Shown: positions 34,443-43,660, numbered from the stretch's first letter. The stretch is 64,000 bases of DNA from Sulfuritalea sp. (GCA_023229685.1 JALNYT010000002.1:434001-498000); one strand, 5' to 3'. The notes: generated from the letters alone by a model not told the origin. Program-made: numbers and translations.

Positions 34443-35279
34443 ATGAATCCACCCCCTGATTACGCACGCCGCTTCGGCGGTATCGAGCGCCTGTATGGCG
34501 CCGGAGCGCTGCTGCGCGCCGCCGCGGCGCATGTGGTGGTGGTCGGCGTCGGCGGTGTCGGGTCGTGGGCGGCAGAGGCGCTGGCCCGCTCGGGAGTCGG
34601 GCGCCTGACCCTGATCGACCTCGACCACCTGGCCGAATCCAACATGAACCGCCAGATTCACGCCCTGGAATCGACCTTCGGCGCGGCCAAGGTGGTCGCC
34701 ATGCGCGAGCGCATCGCGGCGATCAATCCGGCCTGCGTGGTCGATGCCGTGGAAGAGTTCATCGACGAAAGCAACGTCGCGACGCTGATCCCGCCTTGCA
34801 GCGCGGTTATCGACGCGATCGACCAGGTGCGCGCCAAGGCCGCGCTGATCGCCTGGTGCCGGCGTGCCGGCATCCGCGTCGTGACCACCGGTGGCGCCGG
34901 CGGACGCACCGACCCGACCCGGATCGAGGTCATCGACCTGGCGCGCACCACGCAGGACGCGCTGGCCTCGAAAGTCCGGGCGCGGCTGCGCAAGGAATAC
35001 GGCTTCACGCGCGATCCGAAAAGGAAGTTCGGCGTCGACTGCGTGTTCTCGCCGGAGCAGGGCCGCCGTCCCGCCGGCGCCGTCCCCGAGGATGCCGGCC
35101 CGCGAAGCGGCAGCCCCGGCATGCAAGGCACCGCTGCGCATAACTCTTGTGCTGTTGATGAAGGCTTCGATGCCGCCGCCGGGCTGGGCTGCGCCGGTTA
35201 CGGCTCCTCGGTCGCGGTCACGGCAAGTTTCGGTTTCGCTGCGGCGGCAGCGGTTCTCGCCGGTATACTTACGGCATGA
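34443..35279 (+). CDS. tcdA: tRNA threonylcarbamoyladenosine dehydratase (ThiF/E1-like)
   Basis: ATP-dependent enzyme that cyclises t6A37 of tRNA to ct6A. E1-like Rossmann motif VVVVGVGGVGSWAAEALARS, LIDLDHLAESNMNRQIHALE, the CsdL/TcdA-type DAIDQVRAKAALIAWC and VDCVFSPEQ, and GCAGYGSSVAVTASFGF at the end define it. 278 aa. Residues about 206-225 (RPAGAVPEDAGPRSGSPGMQ) form an unusual Gly/Pro/Ala loop whose DNA is made of two dispersed repeat words, so the repeat seems to have been taken into the frame. ATG at 34443 chosen because the family start PDYARRFGGIERLYG follows. Confidence 0.92.
   Translation: MNPPPDYARRFGGIERLYGAGALLRAAAAHVVVVGVGGVGSWAAEALARSGVGRLTLIDLDHLAESNMNRQIHALESTFGAAKVVAMRERIAAINPACVVDAVEEFIDESNVATLIPPCSAVIDAIDQVRAKAALIAWCRRAGIRVVTTGGAGGRTDPTRIEVIDLARTTQDALASKVRARLRKEYGFTRDPKRKFGVDCVFSPEQGRRPAGAVPEDAGPRSGSPGMQGTAAHNSCAVDEGFDAAAGLGCAGYGSSVAVTASFGFAAAAAVLAGILTA
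35064..35110. repeat. Dispersed repeat words inside tcdA
   Basis: CGCCGTCCCGCCGGCGCCG (35064-35082) and GCCGGCCCGCGAAGCGG (35094-35110) are exact copies of words at 31022-31040 and 30802-30818, here in the opposite order and closer together. They encode a low-complexity loop of the TcdA protein. Confidence 0.65.
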
Positions 35280-36031
35280 CGAATCAGCCCGTGGTCCTGG
35301 TTACCGGCGCTGCCCGCCGCGTCGGCGCCGAGATTGCGCGTGCACTGCACGCCGCGGGCGCCCGCGTGGCGATTCACTATCGTTCGTCGTCCGCTGCGGC
35401 GGTAGCCCTTGCCGCCGAGCTGAATGCGGTGCGGACCGAAGCGGCAGGTGAATCGGCCGCGGTGTTCGCCGCCGATCTGCTGGACATCGAAGCGCTGCCG
35501 CGACTGGTGGAATCGGTCGTGGCACGCTTCGGCCGGCTCGATGCGCTGGTGAACAATGCCTCTTCCTTTTACGCCACGAAAGTCGGCGCTGTCGACACGG
35601 CGGCATGGGACGACCTGATCGGCACCAATCTCAAGGCGCCGCTGTTCCTGGCTCAGGCTGCCGCGCCGCATCTCGAGCGCAGCGGCGGCTGCATCATCAA
35701 CATCACCGACATCCATGCCGAGCGCCCGCTCCGGGGCTACCCGCTGTACTGCGCGGCGAAGGCCGGCCTGCTCGGGCTGACCCGTGCCCTGGCGCTGGAA
35801 CTGGCACCGCAGGTGCGGGTCAACGCGGTGGCGCCCGGCGCCATCGAATGGCCGCAAAGCCAAAGTGACTTTTCGGCCGCGGAGCGCGCGGCTATCATTG
35901 ACCACACGCTGTTGAAACGCGTCGGCGCGCCGGCCGACATCGCCCGCACCGTAAAATTTCTCGTCTTCGATGCGCCCTATGTCACCGGGCAGGTGATCAA
36001 CGTCGACGGCGGACGCACTGCTTACCTATGA
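35276..36031 (+). CDS. Pteridine reductase (SDR family)
   Basis: NADPH-dependent short-chain reductase of the FolM/PTR1 kind, reducing dihydromonapterin or related pterins. The cofactor motif is TGAARRVG, the TGxxxRxG form that marks pteridine reductases; NNAS, the catalytic YPLYCAAKAGLLG (Tyr and Lys) and VNAVAPGAI follow. 251 aa. Overlaps tcdA upstream and ttcA downstream by four bases each, so all three are coupled. Confidence 0.9.
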   Translation: MTNQPVVLVTGAARRVGAEIARALHAAGARVAIHYRSSSAAAVALAAELNAVRTEAAGESAAVFAADLLDIEALPRLVESVVARFGRLDALVNNASSFYATKVGAVDTAAWDDLIGTNLKAPLFLAQAAAPHLERSGGCIINITDIHAERPLRGYPLYCAAKAGLLGLTRALALELAPQVRVNAVAPGAIEWPQSQSDFSAAERAAIIDHTLLKRVGAPADIARTVKFLVFDAPYVTGQVINVDGGRTAYL

Positions 36032-36957
36032 ACGCACCGTTGACCACCGCCTCGAACCCGTCGCCGACCGCCCGTCAGGCACAGAAAACCGCGTTCGAGG
36101 CTAACAAGCTGGCCAAGCGTCTGCGTCGCGAGGTCGGGCAGGCGATTGCCGACTTCAACATGATCGAATCGGGCGACAAGGTCATGGTCTGCCTTTCCGG
36201 CGGCAAGGATTCCTTCGCGCTGCTGGATGTCCTGATGTTTCTGCGCGAGCATGCGCCGATCGACTTCGACATCGTCGCCGTCAATCTGGATCAGAAGCAG
36301 CCGGGATTTCCGGCCGAGGTGCTGCCGAACTATCTCGCCGGAATCGGCATGCCCTTCCACATCGAGGACGAGGATACCTATTCCATCGTCAAGCGCGTGA
36401 TACCGGAAGGCAAGACCACCTGTTCGTTGTGTTCGCGCCTGCGCCGGGGTGTCCTGTATCGCGTCGCCGGCGAACTCGGGGCGACCAAGATCGCGCTCGG
36501 CCACCATCGCGACGACATTCTGCAAACCCTGTTTCTCAACATGTTCTTCGGCGGCAAGCTGAAAGCCATGTCGCCCAAACTGGTGTCGGATGACGGCCGC
36601 AACATCGTCATCCGCCCGCTGGCCTATTGCCGCGAGAGCGATCTCGAAGCCTGGGCCGCGGCCCGCGCTTTCCCCATCATTCCCTGCAATCTGTGCGGCT
36701 CGCAGCCCAATCTGCAGCGCCAGCAGGTGAAGCAGATGCTGCAGGACTGGGACAAGCGCTTCCCGGGGCGTATCGAGAGCATGTTTCGCAGCCTGAGCGA
36801 CGTGGTGCCTTCGCATCTGCTCGACGCCAACTTGTTCGATTTTGCGAGCTTGAAGGCGACTGGAACCCCCGATCCGCAAGGCGACATCGCCTTCGATGCG
36901 CCCGCGTTGGACACCGCTTTGCCGCAAGCCATCGCCTTTCAGGCCAGGGAAGACTGA
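36028..36957 (+). CDS. ttcA: tRNA 2-thiocytidine biosynthesis protein TtcA
   Basis: Iron-sulfur PP-loop enzyme that thiolates C32 of certain tRNAs. PP-loop VCLSGGKDSFALLD, the two cysteine pairs CSLCSRLRRG and CNLCGSQPNLQRQQ, and GHHRDDILQTLFLN are all present. 309 aa, full length. Member of an overlapping tRNA-modification and pterin unit. Confidence 0.96.
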   Translation: MNAPLTTASNPSPTARQAQKTAFEANKLAKRLRREVGQAIADFNMIESGDKVMVCLSGGKDSFALLDVLMFLREHAPIDFDIVAVNLDQKQPGFPAEVLPNYLAGIGMPFHIEDEDTYSIVKRVIPEGKTTCSLCSRLRRGVLYRVAGELGATKIALGHHRDDILQTLFLNMFFGGKLKAMSPKLVSDDGRNIVIRPLAYCRESDLEAWAAARAFPIIPCNLCGSQPNLQRQQVKQMLQDWDKRFPGRIESMFRSLSDVVPSHLLDANLFDFASLKATGTPDPQGDIAFDAPALDTALPQAIAFQARED

Positions 36958-37715
36958 TGGACGCGCGGCGCCTGCCTGCCCGTCACGGCGTCCTCTGGCT
37001 GCTGGCCGGCTTCGCCCTGTTTCGCCGCCATCCGCCTCTGGTAACGGCGATTACCTTCGGCTATCTGCTGACCGTGATCGTGGTGAATCTGATCCCGAAA
37101 ATCGGCCCCTTTCTCCTGCCTTTGCTGTTGCCGACCCTGACCGTCATGCTGGCCAACGGTTGCCGCGCGATTGAACGCGGGCAGCCCTTCACCAGCGAGA
37201 CCCTGATCACCAGCATCAGCGCGCAGCGTGTCGGGCTGATACGCCTCGGCGGCCTGCATCTGGTCGGATCGAGCCTGCTGGTGCTGGGAGGCTTTGCGCT
37301 GGGTGAGCCGATCAACATCAGCGACGGCATCGACCCGGCCGAGGCCATCGAACTCGCCAGCGATCTGGCGGTGATTCTGCTGCTGGCCTCGCCGCTGTTG
37401 ATGGCCTTCTGGTTCGCGCCGCTGCTGACAGCATGGGATGGCGTCGGCGCCGGCAAGTCGCTGTTCTTCAGCTTTATCGCCAGTTGGCGCAACTGGCGCG
37501 CCTTCATGATGTATGGCATGGCGCTGATTCTGGTGGGCGCCCTGCTGCCCGGCTTGATTCTGGTCATCGCCGGACTGATCTCTGAGGCTTTGCTCACGGT
37601 GCTCTCCATTGCGCTGCGCATGCTGCTGATTTTCGTCCTGGCGCCGACCATGGTGGCCAGCGTTTATCTGTCCTATCGCGACGTGTTCGAGACGCCGGCC
37701 AATCCCGATGAGTGA
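36957..37715 (+). CDS. BPSS1780-family membrane protein
   Basis: A betaproteobacterial integral membrane protein of unknown function. Start at ATG 36957 overlaps the ttcA stop; it begins with the family-like MDARRLPARHGVLWLLAGFA, followed by about five or six hydrophobic segments, an ITSISAQRVGLIRLG loop and the end FVLAPTMVASVYLSYRDVFE. 252 aa. It overlaps nadD by eight bases. Confidence 0.82.
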   Translation: MDARRLPARHGVLWLLAGFALFRRHPPLVTAITFGYLLTVIVVNLIPKIGPFLLPLLLPTLTVMLANGCRAIERGQPFTSETLITSISAQRVGLIRLGGLHLVGSSLLVLGGFALGEPINISDGIDPAEAIELASDLAVILLLASPLLMAFWFAPLLTAWDGVGAGKSLFFSFIASWRNWRAFMMYGMALILVGALLPGLILVIAGLISEALLTVLSIALRMLLIFVLAPTMVASVYLSYRDVFETPANPDE

Positions 37716-38385
37716 TGTCGGCGCAGGAGTGCTCGGCCTCTTCGGCGGCACCTTCGATCCGCTGCATATCGCGCATCTGCGCCTGGCGATCGAAGCGCGC
37801 GAGACGCTGGGTCTGGCCGAGGTGTGTTTCATCCCGGCCGGCAACCCGGCCTTGCGCGAGGCGCCGCAGACCGCCGCCGTCCATCGTCTGGCGATGGTCG
37901 AGCGCGCGCTGGCCGATGCCCCCGGTTTCAGCATTGATACCGCGGAAGTGCTGAACGCGGCCAGCCGGCCGAGTTACACCGTCGAAACTCTCGAGCACCA
38001 GCGCCGGCTACAAGGCCCGCAGCGCCCTCTGGTGGTGCTGCTCGGTTCCGATGCCTTCGCCCGACTGGAGGCTTGGCATCGCTGGCGCGAGCTGTTCGAT
38101 CTCGCGCATTTCGCCGTGGCGACACGGCCGGGCCATGAGTTAACAGTCGGCGCCGGTGATACGGCGCTGGAGCGTGAATTTGCCGCCCGCCGCGGCGACC
38201 CGGCCGATCTCGCCAAAGCGCCTGCCGGTCGCATCGTTCCCTTCGCCATCACGGCGCTGGAGATTTCCGCCACCGCCATCCGCAAGCGATTGGCTCAGGG
38301 CCTCAGTGCGCGCTATCTGGTTCCCGACGCCGTTCTCGACTATATTGAATCACATCAAATCTACCGGACCCCGCATGGACATTAG
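37708..38385 (+). CDS. nadD: Nicotinate-nucleotide adenylyltransferase
   Basis: Joins nicotinate mononucleotide and ATP to deamido-NAD in NAD synthesis. The nucleotidyltransferase motif GLFGGTFDPLHIAHLRLA and the C-terminal ISATAIRKRLAQG (the SxTxxR-type motif) identify it. 225 aa. In the conserved nadD-rsfS-rlmH order; the rsfS start lies eleven bases inside its 3' end. Confidence 0.96.
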   Translation: MSDVGAGVLGLFGGTFDPLHIAHLRLAIEARETLGLAEVCFIPAGNPALREAPQTAAVHRLAMVERALADAPGFSIDTAEVLNAASRPSYTVETLEHQRRLQGPQRPLVVLLGSDAFARLEAWHRWRELFDLAHFAVATRPGHELTVGAGDTALEREFAARRGDPADLAKAPAGRIVPFAITALEISATAIRKRLAQGLSARYLVPDAVLDYIESHQIYRTPHGH

Positions 38386-38743
38386 AAAACTTCAGAAACT
38401 CGCCGTCACCGCCCTCGAAGACGTCAAGGCCAAGGATATCGAGGTACTCAACACCAGCAAGCTTTCGGCGCTGTTCGACCGGATCATCATTGCCACCGGC
38501 GATTCCAATCGCCACGTCAAGAGTCTGGCGCGCAACGTCCATGACAAGGTCAAGGAGGCCGGCGGCCAGGTGATCGGCATCGAAGGCGAGGAAACCGGCG
38601 AATGGGTGCTGGTTGATCTTGGCGACATCGTGGTGCATGTCATGCAGCCCGCGGTGCGTGCCTACTACAACCTCGAAGAGCTGTGGAAGGTCGTGCCCAA
38701 GCGTGCCAGGAAGGCGACCGGCAGCGACGCTGCCGGCGAATGA
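38375..38743 (+). CDS. rsfS: Ribosome silencing factor RsfS
   Basis: Binds L14 of the large subunit and blocks 30S joining when nutrients fail. Core motifs: KDIEVLNTSKLSALFDRIII, ATGDSNRHVKSLARNV, GEWVLVDLGDIVVHVMQP, and YYNLEELW. ATG at 38375 is the family start. 122 aa. Overlaps both nadD and rlmH. Confidence 0.96.
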   Translation: MDIRKLQKLAVTALEDVKAKDIEVLNTSKLSALFDRIIIATGDSNRHVKSLARNVHDKVKEAGGQVIGIEGEETGEWVLVDLGDIVVHVMQPAVRAYYNLEELWKVVPKRARKATGSDAAGE

Positions 38744-39210
38744 AATTGATCGTCGCGGCGGTGTCGAAGCGGCCGCCGCAATGGGTGGTCGCCGGCTGGA
38801 CCGAGTATGCGAAACGGATGCCGCGGGAGTTGCCGCTGGAACTGCTGGAGATCAAGCCCGAGCCACGCACTACGGGCAAGACCGCCGAAGCCATGATGGC
38901 GCTGGAGGCGACCCGTATCGAAGCGCAATTGCCGGTTGGCGCTCGCCGCATTGCGCTGGATGAACGCGGCGATGCGCCGACCACGCGTCAACTGGCCGAC
39001 CGTCTGGCAAAATGGATGGCGAGCGGCGATGATGTCGCCTTCATCATTGGCGGTCCCGATGGGCTGGATGCCCGTATCAAGAGCAATGCCCACGAAACCA
39101 TGCGTCTTTCCAATCTGACCCTGCCTCATGCCCTGGTCCGGGTGATCTTGGCCGAGGCCCTGTATCGCGCCGCGAGCGTGTTCAAGGGCCACCCTTATCA
39201 TCGGGACTGA
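38740..39210 (+). CDS. rlmH: 23S rRNA pseudouridine-1915 N3-methyltransferase RlmH
   Basis: SPOUT methyltransferase acting on Psi1915 in helix 69. Begins MKLIVAAVSKRPPQWVVAGW; the SAM-binding knot is FIIGGPDGLD with the LSNLTLPHALVRVILAEALY and RAASVFKGHPYHRD end. 156 aa, standard. Start overlaps rsfS stop. Confidence 0.97.
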   Translation: MKLIVAAVSKRPPQWVVAGWTEYAKRMPRELPLELLEIKPEPRTTGKTAEAMMALEATRIEAQLPVGARRIALDERGDAPTTRQLADRLAKWMASGDDVAFIIGGPDGLDARIKSNAHETMRLSNLTLPHALVRVILAEALYRAASVFKGHPYHRD

Positions 39211-39211
39211 A

Positions 39212-39823
39212 ATGATCAATTCTCGCATCTACCTCGCCTCCAGAAGTCCACGCCGCCGCGAATTGCTGGCACAGATTGGCGTGCGCTTCGACTTGCTGCT
39301 GTTTCGCGCTGCGCCGCGCGAAGATGAGGCAGTGAGCGAGGCGTGGCTGCCCGGCGAAACGCCGGAAGCCTATGTTGAACGTGTGGCGCGGGCCAAGGCA
39401 GTTTTTGCCGCAGGCCTGTTTACGCAGCGGCACATGGTCGCGCGCCCGGTGCTGGCCGCCGACACGACGCTCGACCTCGACGGCGAGATTATCGGCAAGC
39501 CGCGTGACGAAGCCGACGCAACGGTGATTCTGGGGCGTCTTTCCGGCCGCAGCCATCGCGTGCTTACCGCCATTGCCATGGCGCGCGGCGAGCGGGTGGA
39601 ACACCGTCTGTCGATCAGCGAAGTGCGCTTTCGCCAGCTCAGCGCAGACGAGATTCGCCGCTACGTGCAGAGCGGCGAGCCGATGGACAAGGCCGGCGCC
39701 TACGGCATTCAGGGTCGCGCCGCCGCCTTCATCGAAGAGATTCGCGGCTCACACTCCGGCGTCGTCGGCCTGCCGCTGTGCGAAACGGCGCTGCTGTTGC
39801 GCGAGTTCGGCTATCCGCTGTAA
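39212..39823 (+). CDS. maf: Maf-like nucleoside triphosphate pyrophosphatase
   Basis: Hydrolyses dTTP/UTP-type or modified nucleotides (house-cleaning). IYLASRSPRRRELLAQIGV is the signature; PVLAADTTLDLDGEIIGKPR and DKAGAYGIQGRAAAFIEEI contain the catalytic and binding residues of the YhdE-type dTTP/UTP pyrophosphatases. 203 aa. Follows rlmH by one base and precedes rng, the order common in betaproteobacteria. Confidence 0.95.
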   Translation: MINSRIYLASRSPRRRELLAQIGVRFDLLLFRAAPREDEAVSEAWLPGETPEAYVERVARAKAVFAAGLFTQRHMVARPVLAADTTLDLDGEIIGKPRDEADATVILGRLSGRSHRVLTAIAMARGERVEHRLSISEVRFRQLSADEIRRYVQSGEPMDKAGAYGIQGRAAAFIEEIRGSHSGVVGLPLCETALLLREFGYPL

Positions 39824-39836
39824 CTTTGGAAACCAT

Positions 39837-40015
39837 AATTCAAGCCACAGAGGACACAGAGATCACAGAGATGTCGCACCAAGGACTACCACCTTCCGCC
39901 ATCGCCTGCATTCTGGAGACGTTTGCCAGTCGGCCTTTCTCCGCCAGGCGAAAGGTCTTGGACTGCAAGGCGCAAGATATGGTTCTTACTCTGTGAACTC
40001 TGTGTTCTCTGTGGC
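39837..40015. repeat. CACAGAG-rich intergenic inverted repeat, copy 2
   Basis: The left arm, 39843-39870, is identical to the 28-base left arm at 10043; the right arm (39989-40015) has changes (AACTCTGTGTTCTCTGTGG). The spacer is longer, about 118 bases, and contains its own GCCTTTCTCCGCCAGGCGAAAGG-like pairing. The element fills the gap between maf and rng, ending 17 bases before the rng start. Confidence 0.9.
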
Positions 40016-40032
40016 CAACTGGTTTTTCCCCA

Positions 40033-41502
40033 ATGACTGAACAGTTCCTGGTTAATTTCACGCCGCAGGAAACTCGTGTCGCCTTGCTGCAGCAGGGCGT
40101 GGTGCAGGAACTGCATATCGAGCGAACCAACGGACGCGGCATAGTCGGCAATGTCTATCTTGGCCGTGTGGTGCGCGTGCTGCCCGGCATGCAGTCGGCT
40201 TTCATCGAAATCGGACTGGAACGCACCGCCTTTTTGCATGTGGCCGATATCTGGAGCGAGCGTCCCGGCGGGAACGGTTATGGCAGCCACGAAACGCGCC
40301 CCATCGAACGTCTGCTCAGCGAGGGACAATCGCTGATGGTGCAGGTGCAAAAGGATCCGCTCGGCACCAAGGGTGCGCGCCTGACCACCCAGATTTCCAT
40401 CGCCGGGCGCCTGCTGGTGCACCTGCCGCAGGACACCCACATCGGCATCTCACAGCGCATCGGCGAGGAAGCCGAACGCGAAAAACTGCGCGCCCGTATC
40501 CAGGCCCTGCTGCCGGCCGATCAACCCGGTGGCTATATTCTGCGTACGGCTGCCGCCGATGCGAGCGACGACGAGCTGGCGGCTGACATTGCCTATCTGC
40601 GCCGCATCTGGCGCGAGATCAAGAGTCGCGGCGTCGGCGCCGTGCCGCCGACCCTGCTGCATCACGATCTGACGCTGGCGCAGCGTGTGTTGCGCGATCT
40701 GGTGAGCAGCGAAACCACCGGCATCATCATCGATTCGCGCGAGAACTTCCAGAAGCTGCAGAGCTTTGCCCACGAGTACGTGCCGCAGGTGACCGACCGC
40801 CTGCAGCACTACACGGGCGAACGGCCGCTGTTCGACCTGCACGGCGTCGAGGACGAAATCCAGAACGCGTTGGCGCGTCGCGTCGATCTCAAGTCCGGCG
40901 GCTACCTGATCTTCGACCAGACCGAGGCGATGACCACCGTGGACGTCAACACCGGCGGTTATGTCGGCTCGCGCAACTTCGATGACACCATCTTCAAGAC
41001 CAATCTGGAAGCGGCGCAGACCATCGCCCGCCAACTCAGATTGCGCAATCTCGGTGGCATCATCATCGCCGACTTCATCGACATGGAAGATGAAGAGCAC
41101 AAGACCGCGGTGCTGGCGGAATTCAACAAGGCGCTGTCACGCGACCACACGCGCATTACCGTTTCCGGCTTCACCCAGCTTGGGCTGATCGAACTCACCC
41201 GCAAGCGCACCCGCGAGAGCCTGGCCCATGTGCTGTGCGAGCCCTGTCCTACCTGCGGCGGCCGCGGCGAGGTGAAGACGGCGAAGACCGTGTGCTACGA
41301 GGTTCTGCGCGAACTGCTGCGCGAGGCGCGCCAGTTCACCGCGCGCGAGATGCGCGTGCTGGCCTCGCCGGCCGTGATTGATCTGTTTCTCGACGAAGAA
41401 TCGCAGGCGCTGGCGATGCTTTCCGAATTCATCGGCCTGCCGATTTCCCTGCACGCGGAGAGCGGCTACACGCAGGAGCAGTTCGACATCGTTCTGATGT
41501 AG
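40033..41502 (+). CDS. rng: Ribonuclease G
   Basis: Endonuclease for 16S rRNA 5' maturation and mRNA decay. S1-type N-terminal domain (GNVYLGRVVRVLPGMQSAFI), the RNase E/G catalytic core with TVDVNTGGYVGSRNF and IIIADFIDMEDEEHK, and the zinc-link CPTCGGRGEV identify it. It stops after the catalytic part, so it is RNase G (489 aa) and not RNase E. No separate promoter was found; the repeat before it may contain one. Confidence 0.96.
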   Translation: MTEQFLVNFTPQETRVALLQQGVVQELHIERTNGRGIVGNVYLGRVVRVLPGMQSAFIEIGLERTAFLHVADIWSERPGGNGYGSHETRPIERLLSEGQSLMVQVQKDPLGTKGARLTTQISIAGRLLVHLPQDTHIGISQRIGEEAEREKLRARIQALLPADQPGGYILRTAAADASDDELAADIAYLRRIWREIKSRGVGAVPPTLLHHDLTLAQRVLRDLVSSETTGIIIDSRENFQKLQSFAHEYVPQVTDRLQHYTGERPLFDLHGVEDEIQNALARRVDLKSGGYLIFDQTEAMTTVDVNTGGYVGSRNFDDTIFKTNLEAAQTIARQLRLRNLGGIIIADFIDMEDEEHKTAVLAEFNKALSRDHTRITVSGFTQLGLIELTRKRTRESLAHVLCEPCPTCGGRGEVKTAKTVCYEVLRELLREARQFTAREMRVLASPAVIDLFLDEESQALAMLSEFIGLPISLHAESGYTQEQFDIVLM

Positions 41503-41522
41503 CGCTAAAATTCGTGCCCGAC

Positions 41523-41596
41523 GCGGGTGTCGTATAACGGCATTACCTGAGCTTCCCAAGCTCATGAAGAGGGTTCGACTCCCTTCACCCGCTCCA
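41523..41596 (+). tRNA. tRNA-Gly (CCC)
   Basis: A 74-base cloverleaf: acceptor GCGGGTG with CACCCGC, anticodon stem TGAGC with GCTCA around TTCCCAA (anticodon CCC), T-arm GGTTCGACTCC, encoded CCA. Its last 33 bases are repeated at 43661-43693, so its 3' end looks like an integration site. Confidence 0.96.
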
Positions 41597-41652
41597 TTCA
41601 AAGTCGGGCATTCCGCCAAACACCTGGGGCGGTCTGGGCGAGAAAATGCGCG

Positions 41653-43602
41653 TCAGGGATTGGCAGCCGTGAAGCGCCGTTGCGGATCATCCTCGTTCAC
41701 CCAATTCTGTAGCCACCAGGCATCGATCTGGCTGCGCGTCCATGGCATATGCACCAGCAGCGCGTCGAGCGCCCCGGCGACCTCGGCGATGCTTTGCGGT
41801 CGCGCCGCCGGGTCCTTTTCCAGACAGCGTCCAATCAGGGCATCGAGTTCCGCTGGCACCGCGAAGGGGGAGCATTTGGAAGCGAGCCGCGGCACGGTGT
41901 GCAACACCTGGTAAGTCAGGTCGTGCTCGGTTTCCGTCTCGAACAGGCGTTTGCCGGTGAGCAGGAAAAAGCCGACCGCCCCCAGCGCGTAGATGTCGGC
42001 GCGGCCGTCGGCATCGCTGGGGTTTCGAATCCGCTCGGGCGACATATAGAGCGGCGTGCCGAGGATGCGCATGGTGCCGGTGAGGTCCCGCGTCTGCTCG
42101 CCCGACACCTGCTTGACCAGGCCGAAGTCCAGCACCTTCACCACGTCACGCTCGCCGCGAATCTCGCAAAGCATGATGTTCTGCGGCTTGATATCGCGAT
42201 GTACCAAGCCGCAGGAATGCGCTTCCCATAGCGAAGCGCAGGCCTGGCGCAGGATGTACGCGGTTCGCGCCGGCGGCGCCGGCCCGTAGCGATCGACCAG
42301 ATCGGCAAGCGACAGGCCTTCCAGATACTCCATGGCGTAGTAGAACTCTCCGCTCGGCCCCGTGCCGTAGTCATAGATGGTGATGGTGTTCGGGTGGCGC
42401 AGGAGGCTGGTCAACTGGACCTCGCGCTGGAAGCGGGCGGTCCATTCATCCGAGGTGGCCTGCTGCTTGAGCACCTTTACTGCTGCCGGCCGCTTGAGCA
42501 TGCGGTGCTGCGCCAGATACACGTTGCTGATGGCACCCTCGCCGATCTGTCGCAGCAGTCGGTAGGGGCCGAGCTGGCGCGGCTTGGCGTGCCGCCGCAG
42601 CAAGCCAGCCAGGGCGCTCGGCGGCAGGAACCCGGACAGCCACACGGCTGCCATCATGAGCAAGATGATGGGAAAGCCGATCTGCAGATAGGTAAGCGGC
42701 GCATAGGCTTCGCTGGCCTCCATCTCGATCGCCACGCCGACATCGTGATCGCTCAGCCAGCGCCATGCGCCGATGACTTCGCGGCCGAGATAGTTCGGGT
42801 AGGGTTGGAGCAGGACGCCCTCGCCGCCGCTGGCGCGTTCCGCCACCGCCTTGGCCGCCAACAGGGTCGGTGCGTCTGCTTCCACATCCGGCAGGGCCAG
42901 GCGGGGCGCCAGGCCGCGCTGTTGCAATTCTTCGCCATACCGGCTCTCCGACAACAGCCAGCCTTCGGCGTCGAACACCAGGGATTCCCCGGTGCGGCCG
43001 GGGCGAGCAGTCTTGAAGAGATCAGAGAATCCCGCGTCGACCTTTGACCCGAGGGCGATGACGGCAACGATCTTGCCGTCCGCGGCGCGGATCGGCGCGG
43101 CGACCCAGGAACGGCCGATCGCCCCTGTACCGGTTGCGCCGCCGACGCGATAGGGGCGGACGAATGCCGAGCGGCCGGCGAGTGCCGGCGCCAGATGCGC
43201 GAAGAAGTCGGGCGTCACCCGGCGGCCAATTCGCTGGACGTCGCTGGCGGCGAGCACCTTGCCTTGCGGGTCGATGACGAGAACCGCAGTGATGCCGATT
43301 ACCCCGGACTGGCCGAGAATTCCTTCGACTATGCCGGCACGATCACCGCCGCGGCCAACGGCGAGTCTGGCGATGTCGTTTCTCAACCGGGATTCGGCGG
43401 CCAGTTGTTCCGCCTCATGGCGCCTTTCGGAGATCCACTGCTCCAGCGTTCCGACCTGGGTGTTGAGGAGTGTCTGCATGCCGGTGGCGCGAATCTCGCG
43501 CAGGGAATCCCCGACGCTGCGATAAGCCCACATGCCGACGCCGAGCAGGGCCGCAAGCAGCAGGAGCAAGGCGAGATGGGTCCGGTCAAAATGCGTGTTC
43601 AT
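41653..43602 (-). CDS. Cache-domain membrane Ser/Thr protein kinase
   Basis: A transmembrane receptor kinase. One N-terminal helix (LALLLLLAALLGVGMWAY), a periplasmic Cache-like sensor of about 290 residues (with VLVIDPQGKVLAASDVQRIG and GESLVFDAEGWLLSESRYGE), a second helix, then a Hanks-type kinase: glycine loop IGEGAISNVYLAQH, Lys in AAVKVLKQQ, HRDIKPQN with Asp470, DFGL and LGTPLYMSPERIRNP. All catalytic residues are present, so it should be active. The order of domains is inverted relative to usual PASTA kinases, with the sensor first. ATG at 43602 preferred; the frame is open to 43641. It lies alone between two copies of the tRNA-Gly 3' end. Confidence 0.9.
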   Translation of the reverse strand: MNTHFDRTHLALLLLLAALLGVGMWAYRSVGDSLREIRATGMQTLLNTQVGTLEQWISERRHEAEQLAAESRLRNDIARLAVGRGGDRAGIVEGILGQSGVIGITAVLVIDPQGKVLAASDVQRIGRRVTPDFFAHLAPALAGRSAFVRPYRVGGATGTGAIGRSWVAAPIRAADGKIVAVIALGSKVDAGFSDLFKTARPGRTGESLVFDAEGWLLSESRYGEELQQRGLAPRLALPDVEADAPTLLAAKAVAERASGGEGVLLQPYPNYLGREVIGAWRWLSDHDVGVAIEMEASEAYAPLTYLQIGFPIILLMMAAVWLSGFLPPSALAGLLRRHAKPRQLGPYRLLRQIGEGAISNVYLAQHRMLKRPAAVKVLKQQATSDEWTARFQREVQLTSLLRHPNTITIYDYGTGPSGEFYYAMEYLEGLSLADLVDRYGPAPPARTAYILRQACASLWEAHSCGLVHRDIKPQNIMLCEIRGERDVVKVLDFGLVKQVSGEQTRDLTGTMRILGTPLYMSPERIRNPSDADGRADIYALGAVGFFLLTGKRLFETETEHDLTYQVLHTVPRLASKCSPFAVPAELDALIGRCLEKDPAARPQSIAEVAGALDALLVHMPWTRSQIDAWWLQNWVNEDDPQRRFTAANP

Positions 43603-43660
43603 GATTTCGCTATGCAAATCTGTCCGCGCCGCATCAGCCACTTCTGCGCTTCGACGGTCG

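Noticed and set aside
41653..43602. Phage or integrase genes in the tRNA-Gly interval
   Set aside because: All frames in the interval other than the kinase are shadows; no recombinase motif was found.
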